Positions 27,883 to 36,469 of a stretch of DNA of 64,000 bases are shown here, piece after piece (position 1 is the first letter of the stretch; each line of letters begins with the position of its first letter). The stretch is from Chloroflexota bacterium (GTDB lineage Bacteria; Chloroflexota; Anaerolineae; B4-G1). Made by a program: the position numbers and the translations under genes. The notes beneath the pieces are model-generated. The model was not told the origin of the DNA. It did no database searches and saw only the letters and a program-made list of their open reading frames with translations. The stretch lies in contig JAAEPW010000350.1 of the NCBI GenBank assembly GCA_024232355.1, positions 1 through 64,000 on the forward strand. Direction: 5' to 3'.

Positions 27883-28401
27883 ACGAGATAGTTTGCGGAA
27901 GCAATAGAGGCCCAGCAGCGCGGGATAGATCACCCAGCTCAACACACCTACCCAATTGCCAAGCTCATACAGTGGCGTACCGGAAAATGGAACCGCCAGC
28001 GCGCCCATACCGTAGAGGTGATACCGGCTGCCGATGAACAGCTCGGCGGCGACTTGGAGGATGCCAAAGTAAACGGCCGTGCCCGCCACGGCCACTCCGC
28101 AGACCAGTCCCCAGCGCCGCATCCGCCACAGGCCGATTCCCGTAAAGGCCAGCAACGGCTGCAAAAAGACGACGTCGGCCAGGGCGATACCGCGCAGGTA
28201 TGCCTGATATTCGAGATCAACCGGCCAGTCGGGAAAGGCTAACCGGATGATGTCCGCCTGCGGGTGAAACACAACCACAAGCTGCACGCCCCACACACTG
28301 GCGGCGATGAGCCAGCATAGCACAGCGTTGGCGCGCATCCAGCGGCGTGAGCCGTCAAATGTCGCTTGCCATCCCGCCGTGTCTAAAAGTTGTGCGCTCA
28401 C
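27859..28401 (-). CDS. Small polytopic membrane protein of unknown function
   Basis: 180 residues with about four membrane segments (VLCWLIAASVWGVQLVVVF, GIALADVVFLQPLLAFTGIGLW, WGLVCGVAVAGTAVYFGIL, WVGVLSWVIYPALLGLYCF). The start is GTG 28401, whose GTGA overlaps the natural stop of the broken DinB-like gene, so the two were translationally coupled. No family was recognised. Confidence 0.65.
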   Translation of the reverse strand: MSAQLLDTAGWQATFDGSRRWMRANAVLCWLIAASVWGVQLVVVFHPQADIIRLAFPDWPVDLEYQAYLRGIALADVVFLQPLLAFTGIGLWRMRRWGLVCGVAVAGTAVYFGILQVAAELFIGSRYHLYGMGALAVPFSGTPLYELGNWVGVLSWVIYPALLGLYCFRKLSRNQLSPPS

Positions 28402-28880
28402 TCTGTTACTCGATCATCCCGCCACTGCTGAATGGTCTGCAAGTGCTCATTCTCGTGCCAGGCCAACCCGCCCAGCCCATCCTTGGCCAACGTCCCTGTC
28501 TCGCCCCATGGAAAGGTCAGTTCTTGTTCCCACTATTCCGTCGATAGCCGGTTGGCCGTCGCGACCAACTCGTCGCGGACGGCGGTCGCTTCTTTCAGAA
28601 TGGCATCCAATGGGATGTCTTGCTTGAGGGCAACCTGCTCGTCGTTCCAAGCCAAATAGTCTTTGAGGACGTTGGTCTCAAAAAGATCACCATCAGCATA
28701 TCGGCGCAGGGGCTGGAGGACTATTTCCTCCCAGGATGTGATGTGGCCGACGAGGTCCTTGATCGTCCACACACCCTCCACCTGGATCTGGGTCATCTCG
28801 CCCTCGCTCAATCCCTCAATGGTCTGGTTCAGCGCCTGACGGCTCTTTTCCAACCCGGCTAGTGCTTGTTCTTTGTTCAT
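28398..28880 (-). pseudogene. DinB-like gene interrupted by an in-frame TAG
   Basis: From ATG 28880 (GGGAGGT upstream) the frame encodes a DinB_2/ClbS-type four-helix protein: WTIKDLVGHITSWEE (first His), then RLSTE, where a TAG occurs at 28535-28533. The same frame continues WEQELTFPWGETGTL...LAWHENEHLQTIQQWRDD, the expected C-terminal helix with its His ligands, to TGA 28400-28398. That TGA overlaps the GTG of the next gene. The intact downstream coding pattern points to a recent nonsense mutation, a sequencing error, or less likely read-through; TAG is an ordinary stop elsewhere in the window. Confidence 0.8.
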
Positions 28881-28996
28881 AATTCTACCTCCCACTTTTG
28901 AGAATCTACGAAATTGCTCTGCCAACACCGCACAGTTTTTGCCTCTGCGACCGTTATATATATCAGAGACCACAATTATATTTAAAGGAGATGAAA

Positions 28997-29251
28997 ATGA
29001 AAAAACCTTGGATCTCGGCTGTGTTGAATTTCTTTTTTATGGGGCTGGGGACCCTCTACAATGGACGAAGAAAGGCCCTGGGTATCGCGCTGACGGTTGG
29101 CGCGCTGGTGTTGACCTGGCTAGAGTTTCAGGTCAAAGTGGCCGCCCCCAATCTGTACCCGATCATGTTTGGGACAATTTTCTTTATGAACATCTTTTTC
29201 GCCTACGATGGTTTTGCAGAGGCAAAGGCCATCAACGCGGGAACGATGTAG
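28997..29251 (+). CDS. TM2-like small membrane protein
   Basis: 84 residues from ATG 28997 with AAAGGAG upstream; the frame is open further back but those codons are not needed. Two hydrophobic segments flank GLGTLYNGRRKALG, the glycine-rich turn typical of TM2 / DUF5683-type membrane proteins. Function unknown. It is isolated on the plus strand between minus-strand genes. Confidence 0.7.
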   Translation: MKKPWISAVLNFFFMGLGTLYNGRRKALGIALTVGALVLTWLEFQVKVAAPNLYPIMFGTIFFMNIFFAYDGFAEAKAINAGTM

Positions 29252-29266
29252 AAACTGTGACACAGC

Positions 29267-29300
29267 AGACGGTAGACAGGGAAAACCCTGTCTACCGTCT
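29267..29300. terminator. 15-bp perfect hairpin between convergent genes
   Basis: AGACGGTAGACAGGG (29267-29281) pairs with CCCTGTCTACCGTCT (29286-29300) around AAAA. It lies between the ends of the TM2-like gene and the sigma factor gene. There is no clear T run, so it may be a bidirectional transcript end or 3'-protecting structure. Confidence 0.6.
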
Positions 29301-29306
29301 ATCATC

Positions 29307-30335
29307 TCACACGCTTGACTCTGATGGCAGACTGAAACGGGGGAAAAGCGCGGGATTCAGAAATGTGGTGATGGCCGCAACCTGACCGCCATCCACCGTC
29401 AAGACCTGGATCGCAAAGGCCTGATACGAACCGGTATCAGGATTTCGTTTGTACAGACCGAAAGCGGGTTGAGCGTTAGCCCGTGTCGGGCGTAATCGCC
29501 ACAGATTGCGCTCATCCTCCACAAAGATAGCGTTGGCAAGAAATGCACTGATCGCTGTGCGTCCCTGGTACCACGATGACGAAGGCGGCATGGCCAATGT
29601 AGCCTCTTCCTTGAGCAACATGACTAATCCGTCCATATCGGCAGTTTCCCAAACCCGTACATACCGGTCGAGGAGTTGTTGGGTCATTTCGTCAGTCGGC
29701 GACACCGGTGCGTCGTCCGGTTCGTAGGGGTGATAGTGTTTGCGCAGGGTGGTACGAGCGCGATGCAGTACACTGTTGGCTGACGAGACCGTTATCTCTA
29801 AAAGTTCGGCGACCTCTTTTGCGCGCAAATCGAGCACGTCGCGCAAGATCAACACCGCCCGTTGGCGAGGGGGGAGTATCTGGAGCGCGACCAAAAAGGC
29901 GAGGCGCACGCTCTCATAGGTACTGTACTGGGCTTCAGAACTTGGCACGATACCGGTGAGCAATGTATCCGGAAACGGCTCCAGCCAGATCGGATCGGTG
30001 GAAAAAGGCGCAAACGGTTCCTCCACGTTCGCGGCAGGGTGCGTCACCGTTGGAAGCGACCGCCGAGTGCGTTTGTCGAGGGTGTCGAGGCAGACGTTGG
30101 TAGCGATCTTGTAAAGCCAGGCACGGAAAGAACCGGCATGTCTGAAAGAATGCAGATGCCGCCACGCCCGCAACAAGGTTTCCTGAAGCTGATCCTCGGC
30201 ATCCTGAAGAGAGCCAAGCATGCGATAACAGTGCACCTGCAACTCGGCGCAGTAAGGCTCGACTAGGTTGTCGAATTGCTTTTGGTCACCGTTACGGGCA
30301 CCGGTGAGGTGTGTATTTTCGGTTGAATCAAGCAT
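29307..30335 (-). CDS. ECF sigma factor with C-terminal NTF2/SnoaL-like domain
   Basis: 342 residues. Sigma region 2 at ~20-90 (CYRMLGSLQDAEDQLQETLLRAWRHL; AWLYKIATNVCLD) and region 4 at ~165-215 (LPPRQRAVLILRDVLDLRAKEVAELLEITVSSANSVLHRAR). A C-terminal extension (~230-335) with an NTF2-like pattern (LLDRYVRVWETADMDGLVMLLKEEATLAMPPS) is found in the ECF41/ECF56-like groups, where it controls sigma activity in place of a classical anti-sigma. Target promoters are unknown. AGGAG lies upstream. Confidence 0.88.
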   Translation of the reverse strand: MLDSTENTHLTGARNGDQKQFDNLVEPYCAELQVHCYRMLGSLQDAEDQLQETLLRAWRHLHSFRHAGSFRAWLYKIATNVCLDTLDKRTRRSLPTVTHPAANVEEPFAPFSTDPIWLEPFPDTLLTGIVPSSEAQYSTYESVRLAFLVALQILPPRQRAVLILRDVLDLRAKEVAELLEITVSSANSVLHRARTTLRKHYHPYEPDDAPVSPTDEMTQQLLDRYVRVWETADMDGLVMLLKEEATLAMPPSSSWYQGRTAISAFLANAIFVEDERNLWRLRPTRANAQPAFGLYKRNPDTGSYQAFAIQVLTVDGGQVAAITTFLNPALFPRFSLPSESSV

Positions 30336-30375
30336 CTGTATCTCCTATCATACGGCATCTTTCCACGTCAACTCG

Positions 30376-30408
30376 AGACCCCAAGGGTTTCAAAAACCCT
30401 TGGGGTCT
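30376..30408. terminator. 15-bp hairpin upstream of the sigma factor gene
   Basis: AGACCCCAAGGGTTT (30376-30390) pairs with AAACCCTTGGGGTCT (30394-30408). It sits between the end of the histidine kinase gene and the sigma factor start, both minus strand. No T run follows, so a role as terminator is uncertain. Confidence 0.5.
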
Positions 30409-30447
30409 GTAACAACAAACCAGATGTGCTAAATACTCAATGCTAAA

Positions 30448-32574
30448 TCACTTGACGAGTTCTGCCAGCGCACCCAAAACATAGGGTTTGAGTATCATAT
30501 CTTGCACACCAAAAGGCATCAGTTCCATGGTCCGCTCCACCCGCAAGCTTGAAGCAACCACAAAGGTCTTGGGGCCTGCACCGGCTGCCCTTATCTGTTT
30601 CAATACAGATCGGACATCAGCTGCTTCCGACGCGTCGTCCACCAGGATGAGGTCGAATGTGTCTAAATCGCCCTGTACATCGGTGGAACGGGTGATCGTG
30701 TTCCCTGCCTTTGTCAGCGTCGTTTGGACGAAATGGCTCCAGGCATCATCATCGTCAATGAGCAGGATCGATTTGTTAGCCGGTAGCTTGGCGGGTGAAA
30801 GGGTGCCGTCGAATACGGGAATTAACAGTTCGAACACTGCACCGCCATCGGGCACGTTGGCGGCTGAGATCCGGCCGTCGGATTGCTTGAGAATCTGAAA
30901 ACAGGCCGAAAGCCCCAAACCGGCGTGCTTGACGCCTTTGGTGGTGTAAAATGCCGCCCAGATTTTCTCCATGTCCTCTTCGGGGATGCCGGGACCTGTA
31001 TCCGCAATGCGGACAGCTACCATACGCTCGTCATCGGCGGGCGCGATCTTGATCATGATGCGTTGTTCGTCTGCCCCTTTTAGCGCATCCACGGCGTTCT
31101 TGAGCACGTAACCAAAGGCGCGGCTCAATTGGGTGGGGTCTGCCACGATCAAAGGCAAGTCCGGCGCTACAGTGTAACTGACCATATCGACTGGAATTCC
31201 CAAAGTCACTGTCGTATCCTTGACCACGTCGTCCACCATCACCGGACGCGGTTTTTCCTCGCGGGCCGGACCGATCAGATGTTCCTGAACTGAGACGATC
31301 AACCGGGCGCTATCTTCAATCGTCGTCAGGTCTTCGAGCATAGAGCCTACCAGATCGGGGTCGGTCTCGACGATGCTTTCCAGGTCGTCCCGTAACAAGC
31401 TGACACTGGCCGAGATAGGCAGGGCCTTGTTGCCAATCCAATGGATTGCTGCCAGGGTAGAGGTAGCAAGCGCCTCAAAGGTCTTGGTGCGCACCAATTC
31501 AGAGTGAGCGGCTTCTAGTTCTTTGAGCAACCGGGCGTTGTTAATAGCAATCGCCAGTTGATCGGCCATTGCTTGCAGAGAGGTGATGTCGTCGTCGCTA
31601 AATGCTGCTTCCTCGATGCTCTGGACGGTCACAGCGCCAATGACTTTGCCCCCCACAGTCAGAGGCAGGGCCATCTCGGAGCGTGTGTGAGGCAAGTGGG
31701 GGTTCTTAAAGTGGACTGGTTCCTCCCCCACATCCAGGGCGATGCGCGCGCTATTTTGTTCAATGCTGGTGCCAATCATCGAATGCCCACCGATAGCAAG
31801 TTGGTGCCCCGCGGCGATCATGGTGGCGCCTGCCTCTCCCCTGCCGGCACGCAGTACCGCCCACTCACGTGCCTGATCCACCAGAAACACGCCTGCATAG
31901 TAAAAGCCATACGCATCGCAGATAATGTCCACCGTCTTGCCCATCAGATCACCCATCTCTAGAATGGATGTGACGTCACGGCCCACCTGCGAAGCTGCCT
32001 CCAGCAACCGGGCGCGCCGTTCGGCTCGTGCCAACAGTCGCCGGTTTTCCAGGTGCAGATTGGCGTTGTTGATGGCAACGGCCAGTTGGTCGGCCATTGT
32101 TTGCAGGGTGGTGATGTCATCGTCGCTAAAGGCTGCCTCCTCGACACTTTGGACCGTCAGGGCACCGATGACCGTATCGCCCGCGGTCAGAGGCAGAGCC
32201 ATCTCGGAACGGGTGTCAGGCAGGTGCGGGTTCTTAAAATGAACTGGTTCCTCCCCCACGTCCAAGGCGATACGAGCCTGGCGCTGTCCGGTCGCAGCGC
32301 CGATCATCGAGTGCCCATCTACCTTTAGTTTGTGCTCTGCGGCAACCATCGTGGCACCTGCTGCACCTCGCCCGGATCGCAACACTGCCCACTCGCCCGA
32401 CTCGTCAATCAGAAATACACCAGCGTAATAGAAACCAAACTCGTCGCAAATGATGTCGACGGTTTGATCCAAGAGCAGGTCAGGGTCCAATATTGAAGTG
32501 ACGTTACGACCCACTTTGGCCGCAGCATGAAGCAAAGTAGCACGTCGTTCAGCTAGAGTCATATTGTTTGCCAT
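30448..32574 (-). CDS. Hybrid sensor histidine kinase, GAF-GAF-kinase-receiver
   Basis: 708 residues from ATG 32574 (GAGGAG upstream). Two GAF domains (~20-165 and ~185-350) share FYYAGVFL, VHFKNPHLP and RSEMALPL motifs. A phosphoacceptor-like segment AIHWIGNKALPI places His378 in an unusual H-box. The HATPase (~470-590) has N-box LKNAVDAL, G1 ADTGPGIP, FYTTKG and HAGLGLS. A receiver domain (~595-705) has IDDDD, a VDD phosphoacceptor and LKPY. It is cytoplasmic with no membrane segment, so it senses an internal ligand. It is the last gene of a three-gene signalling operon. Confidence 0.88.
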   Translation of the reverse strand: MANNMTLAERRATLLHAAAKVGRNVTSILDPDLLLDQTVDIICDEFGFYYAGVFLIDESGEWAVLRSGRGAAGATMVAAEHKLKVDGHSMIGAATGQRQARIALDVGEEPVHFKNPHLPDTRSEMALPLTAGDTVIGALTVQSVEEAAFSDDDITTLQTMADQLAVAINNANLHLENRRLLARAERRARLLEAASQVGRDVTSILEMGDLMGKTVDIICDAYGFYYAGVFLVDQAREWAVLRAGRGEAGATMIAAGHQLAIGGHSMIGTSIEQNSARIALDVGEEPVHFKNPHLPHTRSEMALPLTVGGKVIGAVTVQSIEEAAFSDDDITSLQAMADQLAIAINNARLLKELEAAHSELVRTKTFEALATSTLAAIHWIGNKALPISASVSLLRDDLESIVETDPDLVGSMLEDLTTIEDSARLIVSVQEHLIGPAREEKPRPVMVDDVVKDTTVTLGIPVDMVSYTVAPDLPLIVADPTQLSRAFGYVLKNAVDALKGADEQRIMIKIAPADDERMVAVRIADTGPGIPEEDMEKIWAAFYTTKGVKHAGLGLSACFQILKQSDGRISAANVPDGGAVFELLIPVFDGTLSPAKLPANKSILLIDDDDAWSHFVQTTLTKAGNTITRSTDVQGDLDTFDLILVDDASEAADVRSVLKQIRAAGAGPKTFVVASSLRVERTMELMPFGVQDMILKPYVLGALAELVK

Positions 32575-32581
32575 AATCTCC

Positions 32582-32989
32582 TCATTCCCCACCCAGAATA
32601 TCATTCACGATACCAAGCAATTCGGCCTCGCGTCCTTTGACAAAATAGGCTCGCGCGCCGCGTTTTACCGCATTTTTTGCCCGTTCGACTTCGTCAAAAG
32701 CGGTGAGAACGACAACGGGCAAGTCATGGTCAATCTCGATAAGCTTGCTCAACAACTTGAGACCGGCGTTAGAGTCTTCTATGCCTTCGAAATTGGGCAT
32801 GTTCAAGTCCAAGATCGCAATGTCAAAAGGCCCATCTTCCTCGTCTTCCAAGGCTTCCTTGAACAACTCTAGGCCATCGGTGATGTTCTCGGCCGTGTCA
32901 ACGTCGAATCCGGCTCGCAGCAGCGTTTTTTCCATACTGCGCCGGACCAACCGTTCGTCATCTACCAATAAAATTCTAGCGTCTTCCAT
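32582..32989 (-). CDS. Single-domain response regulator
   Basis: 135 residues: one receiver domain with acidic pocket LLVDDER, phosphoacceptor Asp in IAILDLNMPN, a Thr in VVLTAFDE, and Lys in YFVKGRE. There is no output domain, as in CheY/Spo0F-like relays. An insertion near EDEEDGPF and FEGIEDSN lengthens the loops. ATG 32989 has AAAGGA 7 bases upstream. It lies between two GAF-containing histidine kinases, with eight bases to the next gene, and probably relays phosphate between them. Confidence 0.88.
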   Translation of the reverse strand: MEDARILLVDDERLVRRSMEKTLLRAGFDVDTAENITDGLELFKEALEDEEDGPFDIAILDLNMPNFEGIEDSNAGLKLLSKLIEIDHDLPVVVLTAFDEVERAKNAVKRGARAYFVKGREAELLGIVNDILGGE

Positions 32990-33013
32990 AAGCATATCCT
33001 TTCGAAAATAATT

Positions 33014-33135
33014 AGGCGTTGTTCGGAAACAACGAGCGCTGTTCGGAAACAACGAGCGCTGTTCGGAAACAACGAGCGTTGCTCAGAAACAACGAGCGCT
33101 GTTCGGAAACAACGAGCGTTGCTCAGAAACAACGT
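33014..33135. repeat. Six-unit, 20-bp tandem hairpin repeat within the kinase operon
   Basis: Exact 20-bp period from 33014 to 33135. Units alternate between GCGCTGTTCGGAAACAACGA and GCGTTGCTCAGAAACAACGA. Each can fold as a ~6-bp hairpin (GTTGTT/AACAAC type), and the variants keep pairing through G-U or compensated changes. The array begins at the stop codon of the upstream kinase gene and ends 24 bases before the response regulator start, so it is transcribed in the operon. Confidence 0.85.
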
Positions 33136-35588
33136 CAGTCATTTATCTCTTGTACATTGGTATCTTGTGCCTCCGCTATTGGCAAAAGCACACTGAACGT
33201 GGTACCTACACCGACATCGCTTTCCACGACGATTTTTCCGTTCAATTGTCCAATGATCTGCGCGCAGGCCGCAAGTCCCAGACCGGTTCCACCCCGGTCT
33301 CCCTTGGTCGTGTAAAACGCCATCCAGATTTTGTCCATGATTTCGGGCGGAATGCCAGGTCCGTTGTCGGTCACATCGACCACGACAAATCCTGGTTCAT
33401 CGGCCTCGCGCGTCCAAATGAACAGTCTTTTGTCCTCGATCTGGTACATGGCCTCCATAGCGTTTTTGATGAGGTTGGTAAAAACGCGGTCCAGTTGTGA
33501 TCGGTCTGCTTGCACAGAAGGCAGACCGTCGGTAAAGAGGGTACGCACGACGTTGTCTGGCAGTCCCATCGAAATAATGGTTCCATCCAACAGTTCGGCT
33601 ACATCGATGATGTGTTGCTTGCGCTTGCGGGCCGGACCAATGAGGTCCTCTTTGATATTCAGGATGGAGCGCGCGCTGCCCTCTATGATCTCTAGGTCTT
33701 CAAAGATAGACTCGACGGTCAGCATTTTGCGTAGTCGTTTGAGCGAGCGCCCCTCCATATCGGCAGAAACGGCAGCCAAAAAACTACCTCGGCTGGCGAT
33801 CTCTTCTGCCGCATCGGCCAACAGTTGAGCGAATTTGTGCTCGCGCAGTTCGGGCGGTGATTCTGTGATCAGTGCATTGGCTAACGCCATGTAGCGGACG
33901 AAATCTTCCGTGATGCGGGCCACGCTGCCGGGGATGGGCGCTGCTTTGTTGCCCACCCAGTGGATTGCCTCTCCGGTAGCCGTCGCGATAGCCTCAAAGG
34001 TCTTGGCCTGCACCAACTCGCCATGGGCAGATTCCAACTCGTTGAGCAAGCGCGCGTTGTTGATCGCGACAGCCAATTGGTCGGCCATAGATTGTAGTGC
34101 GGTGGCGTCATCGTCGCCAAAGGCGGCCTCTTCGATACTCTGCACCGTCAGAGCGCCAATGACCTCGTTCCCCGCGATCAGGGGCAAGGCCATCTCAGAG
34201 CGAGTTTGGGGTAGGTGTGGGTTTTTAAAGTGGACCGGCTCCTCACCCACGTCCAAGGCGATGCGCGCCCTGCGCTGTCGGATGGCGGTGCCGATCATCG
34301 AAAGCCCGCCCACTTTTAGCTTGTGCCCCTTGGCGATCATCGCAGCGCCAGCTCTGCCTCGACCGGCCTTTAATACCGCCCACTCATTTTCCTCGTCGAT
34401 CAAAAAGACACCGGCATAGTAAAAGCCGTATGCATCACAGATAATGTCTACAGTCTTGTTCAACAGCTCGTCCATATCTAGGATGGACGTGACGTCCTGC
34501 CCAACCTGTCCGGCCGCTACCAGCAGACGGGCACTTCGTTTCGCCTGTGCCAGCAATTTTTGGTTTTGAAGGTGCAGCCGGGCATTGTGGATCGCGATAG
34601 CCAACTGGTCGGCCATCGTCTGCAAGACAGTGACATCGTCGTCGCTAAAGGCAGCTTCTTCGATGCTCTGCACCGTCAGAGCGCCAATGACCTCGTTCCC
34701 CGCGATCAGGGGCAACGCCATCTCGGAACGGGTATCGGGCAGGTGCGGATTTTTAAAGTGTACCGGCTCCTCGCCCACATCAAAGGCGATGCGCACCTTG
34801 CGCCGTCCGGTGGCAGCGCCAATCATAGAATGACCATCCACCTTGAGCTTGTGCTCCGAGGCAACCATTGCAGCGCCAGCATCACCCCGGCCAGCTCTCA
34901 ATATCGCCCACTCGTTCGTCTCGTCGACCAAAAATACCCCGGCATAGTAAAAGCCAAATTCATCGCAAATCACGTCGACAGTGGTGTTTAACAACGCGTC
35001 CATGTCGAGAATAGAGGTGATGCTGCGACCAACCCGGGCGCTGGCTCCCAACAACTGGACCCGGTGCTGCGCTTGTTCCAGCAATTGAACGTTTTGTGCG
35101 TCGAGTTCGGCGTTGTGCTCGACCGTGCGTGTAAGTTCGCGAACCTTGGTCTCCAGCCGTGTCACCAGAGCCTCTTGGTAGTCTTGGCGATAGCTTTCGT
35201 CTTGGAGTTCTTCTCTCGCACCTTCTAAAAAGGCTTGGACTTGGTCTTCGAAACCATCTGGGTCAACCGGCTTGGAAAGATACCCATCACAACCGGCGGC
35301 CAAGACGCGCTCGCGGATGCCGCTGGTCACATCAGCCGTAAGCGCGACGATGGGAATATCTGGCATGAGGGATTTGATACGGGTGGCGGCTTCGTACCCA
35401 GAAAAGTTGGGCATGTGCATGTCGAGCAAAACCAGGTCCGGCTGAGTGTCTACTGCTACCTCAATCCCTTGCAAGCCATCGTTCGCTTGTACAATGTCAT
35501 AGCGATGAGAGAGCAGCCGCTGAACCAGGATGCGCACTTCTGGAGTATCGTCAACACACAATATTTTAAAGCGCTTGGTTTGATCCAT
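33135..35588 (-). CDS. Hybrid sensor histidine kinase, receiver-coiled coil-GAF-GAF-kinase
   Basis: 817 residues. N-terminal receiver (1-125) with CVDD, phosphoacceptor Asp56 in VLLDMHMP, and LSKPVD. A helical linker (~125-175) is followed by two GAF domains (~185-335 and ~355-510) very similar to those of the neighbouring kinase. The H-box AIHWVGNKAAPI places His543. The C-terminal HATPase has IKNAMEAM, TDNGPGIP, FYTTKGDRGGTGLGL. It is cytoplasmic. The ribosome binding site is weak (AGGAC). First gene of the signalling operon; a hairpin-repeat element lies in its upstream region. Confidence 0.88.
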   Translation of the reverse strand: MDQTKRFKILCVDDTPEVRILVQRLLSHRYDIVQANDGLQGIEVAVDTQPDLVLLDMHMPNFSGYEAATRIKSLMPDIPIVALTADVTSGIRERVLAAGCDGYLSKPVDPDGFEDQVQAFLEGAREELQDESYRQDYQEALVTRLETKVRELTRTVEHNAELDAQNVQLLEQAQHRVQLLGASARVGRSITSILDMDALLNTTVDVICDEFGFYYAGVFLVDETNEWAILRAGRGDAGAAMVASEHKLKVDGHSMIGAATGRRKVRIAFDVGEEPVHFKNPHLPDTRSEMALPLIAGNEVIGALTVQSIEEAAFSDDDVTVLQTMADQLAIAIHNARLHLQNQKLLAQAKRSARLLVAAGQVGQDVTSILDMDELLNKTVDIICDAYGFYYAGVFLIDEENEWAVLKAGRGRAGAAMIAKGHKLKVGGLSMIGTAIRQRRARIALDVGEEPVHFKNPHLPQTRSEMALPLIAGNEVIGALTVQSIEEAAFGDDDATALQSMADQLAVAINNARLLNELESAHGELVQAKTFEAIATATGEAIHWVGNKAAPIPGSVARITEDFVRYMALANALITESPPELREHKFAQLLADAAEEIASRGSFLAAVSADMEGRSLKRLRKMLTVESIFEDLEIIEGSARSILNIKEDLIGPARKRKQHIIDVAELLDGTIISMGLPDNVVRTLFTDGLPSVQADRSQLDRVFTNLIKNAMEAMYQIEDKRLFIWTREADEPGFVVVDVTDNGPGIPPEIMDKIWMAFYTTKGDRGGTGLGLAACAQIIGQLNGKIVVESDVGVGTTFSVLLPIAEAQDTNVQEIND

Positions 35589-35609
35589 GGTGAGTTGATT
35601 ATCGTCCTA

Positions 35610-35717
35610 CTATGGGATCGTTCAAAAATAGCTTTGTATTTTAATATGCGTTTCGCAAGTAAAATCACGCAAATAGTGTGAGGCTATTTCTAAATAGCAC
35701 TGTTTCTAAACAACGCC
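35610..35717 (-). repeat. Long hairpin-repeat element, inverted copy
   Basis: On the minus strand it reads GGCGTTGTTTAGAAACAG then GTGCTATTTAGAAATAGCC (35717-35682). This is nearly the same as 58697-58734. It continues (35680-35618) with ~60 bases related to 10186-10250. GCTATTTCTAAATAGC is a perfect short palindrome. It lies in the leader of the GAF kinase gene. Confidence 0.75.
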
Positions 35718-35929
35718 TAAAAGGCAAAAAGATATTGGATCTCTGGGTGTTTGTGTAGACGACGTATTGGATTCCCGAATTTATTTTGGGTTCTTACAGT
35801 ACCTAAAACAAGATGTCAAGTTGTTGACTGAAAGTCCGATACTCTTGCACAAAACCCCAAAAAAGCCAAGTAGTTTGGCCCTTGAGCCTCAACTAGAGTA
35901 ATTATAACTCGTTTTTCGTATCTTCACAA
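35718..35929. other. AT-rich gene-free spacer
   Basis: Between the divergent kinase and DUF4190 genes. No credible ORF. It contains short repeats of the type AAAACCCCAAAAAAGCC but no clear terminator. Confidence 0.4.
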
Positions 35930-35958
35930 TTGACACTATTCCTATGCTCTGCTAAAAT
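35930..35958 (+). promoter_or_regulatory. Strong sigma-70-type promoter
   Basis: TTGACA at 35930-35935, 17 bases, then TAAAAT at 35953-35958. It is 47 bases upstream of the DUF4190 start and should drive the small membrane-protein genes. Confidence 0.8.
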
Positions 35959-36005
35959 AATCAACGTAGCACCGATGAATGCGAGATCACAAAATAGGAG
36001 GAGAT

Positions 36006-36458
36006 ATGAACAGCTACTATTCAGATGCACCACCCTATGAGCCACAGAACAACCAGATGGCTCTGGTCAGCATAATTGCGGGTCTGGGCGGATGGCTTTT
36101 CATTATCCTGTTCATGTGCCTGAGCTTTGTTATAGGAGCCTTGGGAGCCCTCACATTTGGCTTTGGCTCTATTCTGGGCCTTTGCTTGATTCCTGTTCAG
36201 TGCCTTATCCCTATCGCCTGGATTGTGGGCATCGTGACAGGTCATATGGCTCTCAAGCAGATCAAAGATGGTGGGGACGTGGAAGGAGGGCGCGGTATGG
36301 CGATTACGGGCCTGATTTCTGGATACCTGGGCTTGGGTATCATTTGTCTCCTCTTGCTTGTTTTTGTCGTTCTGATAGCTACCGGAGTTAGTATACCGAT
36401 TCTCGAAGAAATACTTCGAGAATATAGCCAACTTTGGTTATTATACGTGATTACTTGA
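36006..36458 (+). CDS. DUF4190-like membrane protein
   Basis: 150 residues from ATG 36006 (AGGAGG upstream). Hydrophilic N-terminus (SYYSDAPPYEPQ), then three hydrophobic stretches. The segment GHMALKQIKDGGDVEGGRGMA followed by ITGLISGYLGLG is the DUF4190 signature (broken here at the Ala). Function unknown. It is followed after 11 bases by a DUF4870-type gene. Confidence 0.8.
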   Translation: MNSYYSDAPPYEPQNNQMALVSIIAGLGGWLFIILFMCLSFVIGALGALTFGFGSILGLCLIPVQCLIPIAWIVGIVTGHMALKQIKDGGDVEGGRGMAITGLISGYLGLGIICLLLLVFVVLIATGVSIPILEEILREYSQLWLLYVIT

Positions 36459-36469
36459 GGAGTTAAATT

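Noticed and set aside
28398..28880. TAG recoded as an amino acid in this organism
   Set aside because: TAG ends other intact genes in the window (for example the chorismate mutase at 276-278 and NrdD at 63671-63673), so genome-wide recoding is unlikely.
33014..33135. CRISPR-like tandem repeat
   Set aside because: Units are 20 bp and directly abutting with no unique spacers. No cas genes nearby.
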